Below the pieces are notes generated by a model. It was not told where the DNA came from. It saw nothing but the letters and a program-made list of their open reading frames with translations, and searched no databases. From Microbacterium sp. MYb66 (lineage in GTDB: Bacteria; Actinomycetota; Actinomycetes; Actinomycetales; Microbacteriaceae), in assembly GCF_002979435.1 (NCBI RefSeq), contig NZ_PCOV01000002.1, positions 496,001-560,000 on the forward strand: DNA of 64,000 bases. The letters are read 5' to 3'. Shown piece by piece: positions 34,780 through 46,204 of this stretch; the stretch's first letter is position 1, and each line of letters opens with the position of its first letter. The position numbers and the translations under genes are program-made.

Positions 34780-36858
34780 TCAGCGCTGCTTCTTCTTCAG
34801 CACCTTCTCCTGGATCGGGGCCTGGCCGGACGCGGCGAGGTCGGCGTAGTACGCACGGGCCTCGTCCTGACGCTGCTTCTCGATGCCGCTCGCGATCGGC
34901 GCCCGCACGTGCTCGGGCTCGTAGCCGAACGCGTCGACCAGGTCGAGGGCGTACGGACGAAGCCGTGCGCACAGGCGATCGATGTAGCTCGATACGGCCG
35001 CGGCGCGCTGGGTCGACAGGCGTCCGTTGATCAGGTGCCAGGCGAGGTGCTTCTCGATGAGCTGCAGACCGAACAGGTCGCGCAGCCACGTGAGCACCTT
35101 CTTCGTGTCGGCGTCGTCGATCTGGTGCACCGCGTCGGTGAACGCTTCCCACTGCAGCAGTTCTCCATGCGCACGGGCGGCTTCGATGAGCTCGGCCTGG
35201 TTCTCGTTGAACAGGCGGGCGCCGAGCGCCTTGTCCTTCGCGCCGGGACGCAGACGGCCCGCGATGTCGGCCACCATCTGCTGCACGCGTCCCGCGAGCA
35301 GGTCGTGCTGCTGCTCTTCGCGGAGCCCCCGCTCGACGGAACGGCTCACCTGACCGAAGTCGGAGACGGCCTGACCGAGCTGACGGAGTCCGGCGCCGTG
35401 GAACAGCTTGCCCGCGGTCATCCCCACGGCGAACTTCGCGAGCGCCGCCGCATCCTTGCCCTGGAACTGCTTGGCGTAGTCGGTCAGCAGACGCTTGCCG
35501 ACGAGCTGCAGCAGGACGTTGTTGTCGCCCTCGAACGTGACGTAGATGTCGAGGTCGGCACGCAGGCCCACCAGACGGTTCTCGAACATGAACCCGGCAC
35601 CGCCGGTGGCCTCGCGGGCTTCCTGCAGCGTGTCGAGCGCGTGCCAGGTCGACAGCGGCTTGAGGGCGGCGGCCAGGGTCTCGAGGTCTTCGCGGTCGGC
35701 CGGGGTGTCGGTACGACCCGAGAAGACGCCGTCGAACTTCTGCAGGAACTCGTCGTGCGCGAAGATCTGCGCGTATGTGGTCGCCAGGCGCGGGAGCAGA
35801 CGGCGCTGGTGCTTGCCGTAGTCCATGAGCACGACCTCCTGCCCGTCGGCACCGTCGAACTGGCGGCGCTGGGTGGCGTAGGTGATCGCGATGTGCAGGC
35901 CGAGCGCCGAGGCCCAGGATGCCGCACCGTCGAGCGACACGCGTCCCTGAACGAGCGTCCCGAGCATCGTGAAGAAGCGGCGGCCGGGGCTGTCGATCGC
36001 ACTGGAGTATGTGCCGTCTACCGCGACGTCGCCGTAGCGGTTGAGCAGGTTGGTGCGCGGGATGCGCACGTGGTCGAACGAGAGGCGCCCGTTGTCGATG
36101 CCGTTGAGGCCGCCCTTGAGCCCGTCGTCCTCGCGTCCGATTCCCGGAAGGTCCACGCCGTCCTCCCCGCGCAGCGGCACGTAGAAGCAGTGCACGCCGT
36201 GGTTCACGCCGTTCGTGATCAGCTGCGCGAACACCGTCGCCGCGACGCCGTGCAGGGCGGCGTTGCCGAGGTACTCCTTCGTCGCCGCCCGGAACGGGGT
36301 GTTGATGACGAACTCCTCGGTGGCCGGGTCGTAGGTCGCGGTCGTCCCGACGGCCGCGACGTCGGAGCCGTGGCCGATCTCGGTCATCGCGAAGGCGCCG
36401 GGGATCGAGAGGTCCATGATGCCGGGGAGCCACTTCTCGTGGTGCTCGGCGGTGCCGAGCTGCAGGACGGCCGAGCCGAACAGGCCCCACTGCACGCCGG
36501 ACTTGATCTGCAGGCTCGGGTCGGCGACCACGAGTTCCTCGAAGCCGGCGATGTTGGCGCCGTTGTTCTCCTCGCCGCCGAGCGACTTGGGGAACGCGCG
36601 GTGCACGGCCTTGTTCTCGACCAGCAGGTGCAGCTGGCTGAGCACGCGCTCGCGGTGCTCGTCCTTGCCGAGCTCGTCGTTGCGCCAGAACGCGGAGTCC
36701 TTGATCATGTCGCGCGCTTGGCGACGGACGTCACCCCAGGTACCCATCAGGGCCTCGTTCACGCGGGCGACATCGATGTGCGGCTCGTTGAGGTTCGTGT
36801 TCGCGCTCGCACGCGATTCATCGGGTGTCGTCGAAGGACGGACGGCAGCGTCGACCAT
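34780..36858 (-). CDS. Acyl-CoA dehydrogenase/oxidase family flavoprotein, 692 aa
   Basis: FAD enzyme catalysing alpha,beta-dehydrogenation of acyl-CoA in fatty acid breakdown. Middle-domain motifs A-M-T-E-I-G-H-G-S-D-V and T-P-F-R-A-A-T-K-E are followed by the substrate-loop region and a long helical C-terminal part (A-T-G-G-A-G-F, then an oxidase-like extension with L-Q-L-I-E-K-H-L). At about 690 aa it has acyl-CoA-oxidase-like length rather than the 380 aa of short dehydrogenases. The ATG at 36858 is chosen for its GGAGGA ribosome-binding site 5 nt upstream; a reading 11 codons longer lacks one. It is transcribed alone. Confidence 0.9.
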   Translation of the reverse strand: MVDAAVRPSTTPDESRASANTNLNEPHIDVARVNEALMGTWGDVRRQARDMIKDSAFWRNDELGKDEHRERVLSQLHLLVENKAVHRAFPKSLGGEENNGANIAGFEELVVADPSLQIKSGVQWGLFGSAVLQLGTAEHHEKWLPGIMDLSIPGAFAMTEIGHGSDVAAVGTTATYDPATEEFVINTPFRAATKEYLGNAALHGVAATVFAQLITNGVNHGVHCFYVPLRGEDGVDLPGIGREDDGLKGGLNGIDNGRLSFDHVRIPRTNLLNRYGDVAVDGTYSSAIDSPGRRFFTMLGTLVQGRVSLDGAASWASALGLHIAITYATQRRQFDGADGQEVVLMDYGKHQRRLLPRLATTYAQIFAHDEFLQKFDGVFSGRTDTPADREDLETLAAALKPLSTWHALDTLQEAREATGGAGFMFENRLVGLRADLDIYVTFEGDNNVLLQLVGKRLLTDYAKQFQGKDAAALAKFAVGMTAGKLFHGAGLRQLGQAVSDFGQVSRSVERGLREEQQHDLLAGRVQQMVADIAGRLRPGAKDKALGARLFNENQAELIEAARAHGELLQWEAFTDAVHQIDDADTKKVLTWLRDLFGLQLIEKHLAWHLINGRLSTQRAAAVSSYIDRLCARLRPYALDLVDAFGYEPEHVRAPIASGIEKQRQDEARAYYADLAASGQAPIQEKVLKKKQR

Positions 36859-37021
36859 GGCTTTCCTCCAGAGGAGTAGGGATGCTTCCATGGTAGGTGT
36901 GCGACAAACCAGGGTGAACTCCGCTGTGAAGATCCTCTAACGGAATACCGGGATGCCCCGGCCGCGGGTTGTCGCCTCGCGACAGGAGCCCTCTCGCCCT
37001 GCCGCCGAGTCACCCCCGTAG

Positions 37022-37068
37022 GTGCGACCCACCCCCTCGCGTGAGTCATGCAAGGGGGTGGGTCGCAC
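37022..37068. terminator. Perfect 16-bp stem hairpin downstream of the GH3 gene
   Basis: GTGCGACCCACCCCCT (37022-37037) and its exact complement (37053-37068) enclose a 15-nt loop. It lies 42 bp beyond the GH3 stop, in a 252-bp gap with no gene. No T-run follows. It is probably a terminator, or a dispersed repeat-type element used as one. Confidence 0.6.
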
Positions 37069-37110
37069 GGAGGGGGCCGGGTCGACGCCCAGCCACAGGG
37101 AGGGGGCGGG

Positions 37111-38871
37111 TCAGAGCGAGAGCCCGTGCCCGAAGCGGAACAGCGGATCGGCGGTGTCGAAGGGCACATCGGGGCGAGAGGCCTCGACCGCGACCATCGA
37201 GCGCGGCAGGTCGAAGGGCAGCACGCCCCGCGCCGCGACCGCACCGCTGAGCACGTCCAGCAACGCCGCACCGGACGCACCCCAGTTGAGGGTCACCGCG
37301 GCCGCGACCTCGACGATCGGCGTCAGGATCGGTGGGCGATCCGCGAGCACGTCGACCACCGTGGGCACTGCGGCCGCGAGCTCGCGGACGTGCGCGACGA
37401 CCTCGTCGGAGAAGTCCAGGGAGCCCGCGTGGAAGAAGTTCTCGAACATCGTCGCGCGCTCCTCGAAAGGCGCCTGCAGGCGGATGATCGCGAGATCGGC
37501 CTCGGCGGGCGTCTCGACGACCTCGCCGAAGGATGCCGCCACCTCGGCGTCGACACCCTCGACGTAGAGCTTCCGACCGGGTGCGAAAGGCAGTGCGCCG
37601 TCGTTCGCGAGCACCGTGATCGAAGCGCGCTGCGCGTCCTCCCCCGCGGCGCGGAAGTCGGCACGACCGACGATGCCGTCCGCGGCATCCTCATCCACGA
37701 AGGGGTTCTCGAAGAGGCCGAGCTCGAACTTCTCACGCAGGATGCGTCGCGCCGAGACGTCGAGCCGCTCCTCGCTGATCTCGCCGTCCGCGACGAGCTC
37801 GAGCAGCAGCTCCGGATTCGCCTCGCCTCCGAACTGGTCGACGCCGGCATCGAGCACCTTCTTCATGCGCTCTCGCGGCGTGAGGTCCTCGACGCCCCAG
37901 GCACGGGCCGGGAAGGGCTGCCCGAAGATCTCGGAATCGCTGATCAGGCCCCAGTCGGTGCAGACCAGGCCGTCGAAGCCGTAGCGCTCGCGCAGCAGCC
38001 CGGTGATGACCGACTTGTTGAAGCCGAAGCCGACCTCCTCGTACTCGGTGCCGACCGGCATGCCGTAGTACGGCATCATCTGGCGCGTTCCTGCAGCGAG
38101 CGCATCCTCGAACGGCTTCAGGTGCAGCTCGAAGCCGCCGCCGGGGTAGACCTGCTCGCGACCGTAGGGGAAGTGCGGATCCTCGCCGTCCTTCTGCGGA
38201 CCGCCGCCGGGGAAGTGCTTGGTCATCGTGGACACCGACCCGGGGCCGAACGAGGCACCCTGGAACCCGCGGATGTAGGCGGCGCCGAGCCTGCCCGCCA
38301 GCTCCGCATCCTCACCGAAGGTCGCCGTCTGGCGCGCCCAGCGCGGTTCGGTCGCGAGGTCGACCTGCGGATGAAGCGCCACTCGCAGCCCGACCGCGGT
38401 GTACTCCTGGCGGGCGATGTCGGCGAAGCGTTCGACGAGCTCCTCATCGCGGGTCGCGGCGAGCCCGAGGGTCTCCGGCCATTGCGAGAAGGGGCCGGCG
38501 AGGATCGACGCCCCGGGGTTCTCACTGAACGAATGCCGCGGGTCGGTCGAGAGCGTGACCGGGATGCCGAGACGCGTGGAGGCCGCGAGCCGCTGCAGCG
38601 CGTTCTGCCACGCGGCGATCTCGCGGCCGGTGGGAGCGGCGCCGAGCAGGTTGAAGTGCGTCATCCGCTTGGTCTCGAGGAACTCGCGGGCCGAGGGCGT
38701 CGCGAAGATCGGGTTCGGTTCCTCGAGGTCGCCGATCGCGATCATCGTGTGGAAGAAGAGGCCGGCCTTCTCCTCGATCGTCATGGCGTCCAGCAGCAGC
38801 TGCACGCGCTCGTCGACGGGGATGTCGGTGTCGAGCCAGGGGCGCGCGATGGTCGTTTCCGTCATGGTCAC
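37111..38871 (-). CDS. Glycoside hydrolase family 3 (beta-glucosidase/xylosidase type), 586 aa
   Basis: Hydrolyses beta-linked sugars from non-reducing ends. The GH3 N-terminal barrel has P-V-T-L-S-T-D-P-R-H, the K-H-F-P-G-G-G substrate motif and the nucleophile aspartate in F-D-G-L-V-C-T-D-W-G. The C-terminal alpha/beta domain ends near 586. No signal peptide, so it is cytoplasmic and acts on imported sugar. The GTG start overlaps the MFS stop (GTGA); an ATG two codons later (38865) is the alternative. It is co-transcribed with the MFS transporter and probably controlled by the divergent double-TetR protein. Confidence 0.92.
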   Translation of the reverse strand: MTMTETTIARPWLDTDIPVDERVQLLLDAMTIEEKAGLFFHTMIAIGDLEEPNPIFATPSAREFLETKRMTHFNLLGAAPTGREIAAWQNALQRLAASTRLGIPVTLSTDPRHSFSENPGASILAGPFSQWPETLGLAATRDEELVERFADIARQEYTAVGLRVALHPQVDLATEPRWARQTATFGEDAELAGRLGAAYIRGFQGASFGPGSVSTMTKHFPGGGPQKDGEDPHFPYGREQVYPGGGFELHLKPFEDALAAGTRQMMPYYGMPVGTEYEEVGFGFNKSVITGLLRERYGFDGLVCTDWGLISDSEIFGQPFPARAWGVEDLTPRERMKKVLDAGVDQFGGEANPELLLELVADGEISEERLDVSARRILREKFELGLFENPFVDEDAADGIVGRADFRAAGEDAQRASITVLANDGALPFAPGRKLYVEGVDAEVAASFGEVVETPAEADLAIIRLQAPFEERATMFENFFHAGSLDFSDEVVAHVRELAAAVPTVVDVLADRPPILTPIVEVAAAVTLNWGASGAALLDVLSGAVAARGVLPFDLPRSMVAVEASRPDVPFDTADPLFRFGHGLSL

Positions 38872-40166
38872 TTGACTCCCTTGATGCGGTAGACGAGAAC
38901 GGCGCCGGCCAGCGCGACGAGCGCGCCGAACAGGTACCAGGTGGTGTAGCCGCCGAGCGGCGTGGCCGCGCCGATGGCGATGATCCCGGGCGCGATGGCC
39001 GGCGCGATCGACTGCGGCAGGGCGTTGGCGATGTTCAGCACGCCGAGGTCCTTCGCGACGTCGTCGGGGTTGGGCAGCACCTCGGTGGCGAGCGCGAGAT
39101 CGACCGAGAGGAAGGAGCCGGCGCCGAGGCCGATGATCGCCTGCGCGATGATGACGGTCGTGACGTCGGGAGCGACGGCGAGGATGACGAGACCGACCAC
39201 CATGATCAGGCCCGCGACCGCAACGAAGGGGCGTCGCTTGCCGATCCTGTCGGAGAGGAAGCCGCCCAGCGGTGAGGAGATCGCCATCGCCGCCATCGAG
39301 GCGAGGTTGGCGGCCAGGATGATGCCGACCGCGCCCTTCTCATCGAGCTCGAACTTGGTGACGAGGTAGAGCGGCAGGAACGTGGCGATGCCGGCGTAGC
39401 CGAACATCACGAAGAACTTGGTGAGCCAGGTCCAGCCGAAGTCCGGGTGCTTGCGCGGGTTGAACACGAAGGATCCGAAGAACATCGCGACCGTGAGCTT
39501 CTCTGCGGGCTTCTCGGTGGGACGACGGTCCTTGAGGACCAGGACGAAGACGATCACCAGGACGAGCGCGATCACGCCGGGGACGACGAAGCGCTCGAAG
39601 TCGCCGGGCAGGAAGTTCACCAGGAAGCTGCCGGCGAGGATGCCGATCGGCGTCGTGATGCCGATGATGCCGGAGACCTTGCCACGGCTGGAGACGGGAA
39701 CCTGGTCGGGCAGAGTCGCGTTCGCGGCGGCGAGGACGGCGTTCATCGCGGTCTGCACGAGGCACCAGGCGAGCAGGACCATCCAGACCGAGGTCGCGGA
39801 GCCGATGAGCATGAAGCCGCCCAGGCCGACGATCGCGCCGCCGAGGATCCAGGGACGGCGCATGCCCCAGCGCGAGGTCGTGCGGTCGGAGAGCCGGCCC
39901 ACGAGCGGGTTGGCGATGAGGGCGAAGATCGCTCCGACACCCATCACGAGACCGAGGCTGCCCTCGGTGTTCACCGGGTCGATGTGCTGGATCTTGAAGG
40001 CCATCGACACCATGACCGGTGTGAGGAGTGCGAGGTAGACGCCGAAGTTCACGGCGGCGAGGCCCGGCGTGTACCCGCGCGGGGTCTTCGGGGGCGTGGT
40101 TCCGGGGAGTTTGAATCCGGTGGTGCCGACCGCGGCCGCATTCGCGGCGGATGACAGCTCTGTCAT
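38868..40166 (-). CDS. MFS sugar transporter, 432 aa
   Basis: About twelve membrane helices. The motif G-R-L-S-D-R-T-T-S-R-W-G-M-R-R-P between helices 2 and 3 resembles the SLC45/GPH-like sugar:proton symporter branch, and a second G-F-L-S-D-R-I-G-K-R-R-P occurs in the other half. The ATG at 40166 has AAAGGA 5 nt upstream. Coupling to a GH3 enzyme suggests import of a beta-glycoside or oligosaccharide. The -35/-10 (TTACCA-17-TATCTT) overlaps the first of two TetR-type operator repeats. Confidence 0.88.
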   Translation of the reverse strand: MTELSSAANAAAVGTTGFKLPGTTPPKTPRGYTPGLAAVNFGVYLALLTPVMVSMAFKIQHIDPVNTEGSLGLVMGVGAIFALIANPLVGRLSDRTTSRWGMRRPWILGGAIVGLGGFMLIGSATSVWMVLLAWCLVQTAMNAVLAAANATLPDQVPVSSRGKVSGIIGITTPIGILAGSFLVNFLPGDFERFVVPGVIALVLVIVFVLVLKDRRPTEKPAEKLTVAMFFGSFVFNPRKHPDFGWTWLTKFFVMFGYAGIATFLPLYLVTKFELDEKGAVGIILAANLASMAAMAISSPLGGFLSDRIGKRRPFVAVAGLIMVVGLVILAVAPDVTTVIIAQAIIGLGAGSFLSVDLALATEVLPNPDDVAKDLGVLNIANALPQSIAPAIAPGIIAIGAATPLGGYTTWYLFGALVALAGAVLVYRIKGVK

Positions 40167-40217
40167 GACAGTCCTTTCGATTCGCCGCACGTCTTCGGGC
40201 GACGCGGCTCTTCGATG

Positions 40218-40246
40218 AAGATACACGAATCTCGACCGTTTGGTAA
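40218..40246 (-). promoter_or_regulatory. Promoter of the MFS-GH3 unit
   Basis: On the minus strand TTACCA (40246-40241), a 17-bp spacer and TATCTT (40223-40218) form a good sigma-70-type promoter. Its -35 lies inside operator repeat 1. Confidence 0.65.
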
Positions 40247-40268
40247 GTGAAACCAGACCGGTTGGTAA
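40234..40268. promoter_or_regulatory. Doubled TetR-type operator (two 13-bp direct repeats)
   Basis: GACCGTTTGGTAA (40234-40246) and GACCGGTTGGTAA (40256-40268) differ by one base. Each contains the palindromic core ACC-N4-GGT. Repeat spacing is 22 bp, about two helical turns. They sit between the MFS and tetR genes, where a repressor would block both. Confidence 0.75.
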
Positions 40269-40301
40269 TGAGCGAGGATAGGGTGCAGGAAGGAGGGCGC
40301 G

Positions 40302-41579
40302 ATGACGACCATGCAGCCGGCGCTCTCGCGGCACGCCCGCGCCCTCGCGACGCGGCGCCGGATCCTCGCCGCCGCCCACGAGCTGTTCACCACCCGCGGC
40401 TATCGCGCCACGTCGCTCCGCGACATCGCCGCCGCGGCATCCGTCAGCCACCCCGGGCTTCTCGGCCACTTCGCCTCGAAGGACGAGCTGCTCGCCGAGG
40501 TCGTCGCCGGCTTCGAGCACGACAACGAATCGGTCTTCAGCGACATCGCGGCCGCTTCCGAACCGGGCGAGCTGGTGTTCGCCGCGCTGGCCGCCCGCAA
40601 CGCCCGCACCCCCGGGTATCTGGAGCTCTTCGCGGCGCTCACGGGCGAGGCCTCAGCCCCGGGGCACCCGGCCCACGAGCGGATGAGGGAGCGGTACTCG
40701 CGGCTGCGGAACCTCAGCGCGGACGTGCTGGAGGATGCGAAGTACCACGGCGTGATCGCGGCGGATCGCGACGTCGACGGCGAGACCGTGCGGCACACGG
40801 CCGGATGGGACGGGCTGCAGCTGCTGTCGCAGTACCTTCCCGATCAGGTCGACGTCGTGGAGATGCTCGAGGAGCGCGAGAGCCTGTGGGCACTCCCCCT
40901 CGGCTGGCGGGACCCGGACGACGATGCAGCAGAATCCGATGAGCCGGCCGGCCCGCTGCCGGAGCTGCGCACGACGGCCACCCCGGACGCCGATCCGGGC
41001 TATGCGGTCGGCCGTCGCCGTCGCACGCAGATCGTCGCCGACGCGATGCGCCTCTTCTCGCGAGACGGCTACGGCGACACGAGCCTGCAGGACATCGCCA
41101 CAGCCGTCGGGGTGTCGAAGTCGACCCTGCTGCACCACTACTCCTCGAAGGACCTCCTGCTCAGCGCCGTCCTCGCCGAGCGCGACAGTGCCATCACCGG
41201 CAACCTGGGCTTCGCCGACGCCGCCTCTGCGGGCGAACTGCTCCGCGGGATCCCCGACGGGGCCGAGATCAGCGCGCGGGACGAGCCCGGCCTGATCGAG
41301 GTGTACGCGGTCCTCTCCTGCGAGGCCGTCCCCGCTTCGCACCCTGCGCACGACTACTTCGCGACGCGGTTCGCGAACGCGCTCGAGTACTTCACCGAGC
41401 TCTTCCGCCTCGCCCAGGCCGACGGCGACCTTCCGGCGCACCGCGACCCCGCACACGAGGCGGTCTGGCTCATCGCGATGTGGGACGGGCTGCAGTACCA
41501 GTGGCTCTACGACCGCGGGGCGCTCGACGTCGCGGCGCAGCTGCGCGCCCACCTCGAGGACGTGCTGCCGGTCCCGTGA
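40302..41579 (+). CDS. Tandem double-TetR regulator, 425 aa
   Basis: Two complete TetR units in one chain. The first helix-turn-helix is at about residues 17-60 (T-R-R-R-I-L-A-A-A-H-E-L-F, then S-L-R-D-I-A) and the second at about 235-280 (R-T-Q-I-V-A-D-A-M-R-L-F, then S-L-Q-D-I-A). Each is followed by a ligand-type helical domain containing the repeated W-D-G-L-Q motif. The usual TetR length is about 200 aa, so this is a fused duplication, and the fused protein could act as a built-in dimer. The GGAGG ribosome-binding site is 6 nt before the ATG. Divergent from the MFS-GH3 unit with two operator copies between. Confidence 0.9.
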   Translation: MTTMQPALSRHARALATRRRILAAAHELFTTRGYRATSLRDIAAAASVSHPGLLGHFASKDELLAEVVAGFEHDNESVFSDIAAASEPGELVFAALAARNARTPGYLELFAALTGEASAPGHPAHERMRERYSRLRNLSADVLEDAKYHGVIAADRDVDGETVRHTAGWDGLQLLSQYLPDQVDVVEMLEERESLWALPLGWRDPDDDAAESDEPAGPLPELRTTATPDADPGYAVGRRRRTQIVADAMRLFSRDGYGDTSLQDIATAVGVSKSTLLHHYSSKDLLLSAVLAERDSAITGNLGFADAASAGELLRGIPDGAEISARDEPGLIEVYAVLSCEAVPASHPAHDYFATRFANALEYFTELFRLAQADGDLPAHRDPAHEAVWLIAMWDGLQYQWLYDRGALDVAAQLRAHLEDVLPVP

Positions 41580-41640
41580 GATCACCCCGGCGTCACCCCT
41601 GCCACCCCGGGCAGGATGCAACGCGCCCCGGAGGCCGCGG

Positions 41641-43689
<2,049 letters not shown>

Positions 43690-43695
43690 CCCTCC

Positions 43696-43701
43696 AGCGT
43701 A
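43696..43701 (-). promoter_or_regulatory. -10 box TACGCT of leaderless recQ promoter
   Basis: On the minus strand TACGCT, 6 nt (GGAGGG), then the recQ ATG at 43689. Confidence 0.5.
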
Positions 43702-43792
43702 ACGACCCCCGCCGACGCCGGCGCATCATCCACAGGCCCCGACCCGCCCGCGCGGGCGTAGGTTGGAGGAGACCCGGCCGAAGGAGCATCCG

Positions 43793-44137
43793 ATGCCCGA
43801 CATCACCGTGACCCGCGACGACGCACAGTCGCGCTACGAGATCCGCTCCGACGACGTGCTCGCGGGCTTCGCGGCGTTCGATCTGCGCCCGGGATCCATC
43901 CGCTTCATCCACACCGAGGTCGATCCGGCCTTCCAGGGCCAGGGACTCGCGGGGAAGCTGGCGTCGGCGGCGCTGACGGATGCCGCAGGACGCGGCGAGG
44001 CGATCGTCCCGCTGTGCCCGTACATCGCGAAGTACCTCGAGACGCACGAGATCCCCGGCGCCGACATCCGCTGGCCGAAGGCTCCCTCGAGCCACGGAGG
44101 ATCCGCGGGCGAAGACCCGACGGGCCGGGCGGAATGA
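43793..44137 (+). CDS. GNAT-fold N-acetyltransferase (YjdJ/NATD1-like), 114 aa
   Basis: Small single-domain acetyltransferase. The acetyl-CoA loop is F-Q-G-Q-G-L-A-G-K-L at about 47-56, and the C-terminal element P-L-C-P-Y-I-A-K-Y-L is typical of this short subfamily. The ATG at 43793 has AAGGAG 6 nt upstream; the reading 10 codons longer places that site inside the gene. Its stop overlaps the pirin start (ATGA). Confidence 0.85.
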   Translation: MPDITVTRDDAQSRYEIRSDDVLAGFAAFDLRPGSIRFIHTEVDPAFQGQGLAGKLASAALTDAAGRGEAIVPLCPYIAKYLETHEIPGADIRWPKAPSSHGGSAGEDPTGRAE

Positions 44138-45069
44138 TCGGGCAGCACCGCCTCATCCTCGAGCCCCGCGAGGTGCCGCTCGGCGGGGTTCGCGGCATGA
44201 ACGTGCTGCGGGCACTGCCGCACCGCAACCTGCCGACGATCGGCGCCTGGTGCTTCCTCGACCGGTTCGGGCCCGCCGACACGAAGATGCGGGTCGAGCC
44301 GCATCCGCACATCGGACTGCAGACGGTGACCTGGCCGCTGGTCGGCGAGATCCGCCACCGCGACTCGCTCGGCAGCGACGCCGACCTGCGCCGCGGGCAG
44401 CTGAACCTGATGACCGCCGGGAACGGCATCTCCCACTCGGAGTACTCGATCGGCGAGGGGCCGGTGCCGCTCGACGCCCTGCAGCTCTGGGTCGTGCTGC
44501 CGGACTCGGCCCGCCACGGCGCGGCCGGGTTCGAGCGCCACACCGACCTGCCCGCGCTCTCCCTCCGCGCCGACGAGGGAGCGGACGCCGAGGCGACGGT
44601 CGTGCTCGGCGAGCTCGCGGGCGTGCGCTCCCCCGCCACCGTGCACACCCCGATCGTCGGGGCCGAGATCGAGCTCGCTCCCGGATCCCGCGTGCGCCTG
44701 CCGCTGCGCTCGGACTGGGAGCACGCCCTCATGCTCGTCGAGGGCGACGCGGTGGTGGCGCAGCATCCGCTCGACCGCAACGGCCTGCTCTATCTGGGTG
44801 ACTCCCGCGACGAGGTCGAGGTGGAAAGCCGCGAGGGCGCTCTGCTGTTCCTGCTCGGCGGCGAGCCGTTCGAGGACGACATCGTGATGTGGTGGAACTT
44901 CGCCGGACGCACGCACGACGAGATCGTCGCGGCGCGGGAGGAGTGGCAGGCGGAATCCGCGACGGGGGCGGCATCCCCCCGCTTCGGTGCGGTCGAAGGT
45001 CACGACGTGCGCATCCCGGCACCGCCGCTCCCCGACGTCCGGCTCATGCCGCGCAGCCGGAAGCTCTGA
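44134..45069 (+). CDS. Pirin-family cupin protein, 311 aa
   Basis: Metal-dependent bicupin. N-terminal ligands are present as H-P-H in EPHPHIGLQTVTW and the H-S-E of GNGISHSEYS. This matches pirins, which may act as quercetinases or redox-sensing regulators. Length is normal. It is coupled to the GNAT gene by a 4-nt overlap. The biological role of bacterial pirins is mostly unknown. Confidence 0.9.
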   Translation: MIGQHRLILEPREVPLGGVRGMNVLRALPHRNLPTIGAWCFLDRFGPADTKMRVEPHPHIGLQTVTWPLVGEIRHRDSLGSDADLRRGQLNLMTAGNGISHSEYSIGEGPVPLDALQLWVVLPDSARHGAAGFERHTDLPALSLRADEGADAEATVVLGELAGVRSPATVHTPIVGAEIELAPGSRVRLPLRSDWEHALMLVEGDAVVAQHPLDRNGLLYLGDSRDEVEVESREGALLFLLGGEPFEDDIVMWWNFAGRTHDEIVAAREEWQAESATGAASPRFGAVEGHDVRIPAPPLPDVRLMPRSRKL

Positions 45070-45079
45070 GCCCAGACCG

Positions 45080-46204
45080 ATGTCGACGTCAGACCTGTTC
45101 CCCGGCGCGCTCGCGCCGATGCCGGACGCCACGGCATCCGCCACGCTGATCTGGCCGAGCCCCGAGCCGGTCCCTCCCCCGCGGTTCGTGGCGGGCTTCG
45201 AGCTCTTCGCGGCCTTCGCGCGCGATACCGGCGCCGACCCCGCCGCCCTCGCCGCCGACCTCGGCGCACTGTGGGACTTCGTCGCCGCGCACCCCGAAGT
45301 CCTCGATGCTCCCGAGACGTCGGAGGCCGCGGCGCGGTTCCTGGGGAACGCGATCGCCCGGACGCATCCGGCGGCACGGTGGCGGATGACGAGCGAGCCG
45401 GAAGTGGGCACCTCGACCATGTCGGTTCCGGTCGCCGGCCTGCTGCGAGGGATCGTGGAGCGCCCGGAGCAGCGCGAGGCGTTCCGGGAGATGCTCGCCT
45501 CCTGGCCGCAGGCCGATCGCGACGCGGAGGAGCTCGCGGCCCTCTCGCGCGACGAGGTCGACATCGACTTCGTCGTCGCCCCGGTGCCGTTCACGCGTCC
45601 GGCGCTCGCGATCCCGGAGTTCGTCGACGAGTCCGGCCGAGTGATCGTGTACGGATCCCGCTGGGCCGGCGGTTCACCTCCCGACGACGCCTACTCGCGG
45701 GTCTCGCATCCGGAGCGCTTCGCGCCGGTGGTTTCTGTCGTCGACGCCCTGGTCGACCATCTCGAGACCTGGTACGAGGTCGACGTCGACCGACGGACCG
45801 ACGAGTCGGGGGCCCGCATCTGGCACCTGCGCCCCACGACAGGGGCGACGATCACGCTCACCGGGACGGCCGATTCCGTCGGCATCGAGGCCGGAGCCCT
45901 GACCCGCGAGATCGCCCCCAGCTGCACCTGCGACGCGTGCGACGAGACCGCGGTGTCCGTGGCCGACCACCTCGAGGAGACTCTGCTCGCGATCGCTGCC
46001 GGAGGCCTGAGAGAGGTGTATCCCGTCGGGCACCGACGCTGGCTGCACACCGAGCTGCGCACCCCTGACGGTGGCAGGCGGTCCAGCGGCGGCGAACCCG
46101 ACCGGTCGCTCCCGGCGGCGCGGCTGGACGAGGCCGCAGACCTCCTCGCACGTCTCCCTGACGGATGGTGGCCGGCCTGGACGCTGCGGTCCGCCCCGTC
46201 CTGA
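45080..46204 (+). CDS. DUF6226-like hypothetical protein, 374 aa
   Basis: Acidic, soluble, no signal peptide or membrane segment. The C-terminal half (about 160-340) is one conserved-looking domain with V-S-H-P-E-R-F-A-P, R-I-W-H-L-R-P and S-C-T-C-D-A-C-D-E. The last is a C-x-C-x-x-C cluster that might bind metal. The N-terminal part has a helical D-F-V-A-A-H segment. Resembles actinobacterial DUF6226-type proteins; function unknown. It starts 10 nt after pirin with a weak ribosome-binding site. The stop lies in a 14-bp tandem repeat shared with the convergent symporter gene. Confidence 0.65.
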   Translation: MSTSDLFPGALAPMPDATASATLIWPSPEPVPPPRFVAGFELFAAFARDTGADPAALAADLGALWDFVAAHPEVLDAPETSEAAARFLGNAIARTHPAARWRMTSEPEVGTSTMSVPVAGLLRGIVERPEQREAFREMLASWPQADRDAEELAALSRDEVDIDFVVAPVPFTRPALAIPEFVDESGRVIVYGSRWAGGSPPDDAYSRVSHPERFAPVVSVVDALVDHLETWYEVDVDRRTDESGARIWHLRPTTGATITLTGTADSVGIEAGALTREIAPSCTCDACDETAVSVADHLEETLLAIAAGGLREVYPVGHRRWLHTELRTPDGGRRSSGGEPDRSLPAARLDEAADLLARLPDGWWPAWTLRSAPS

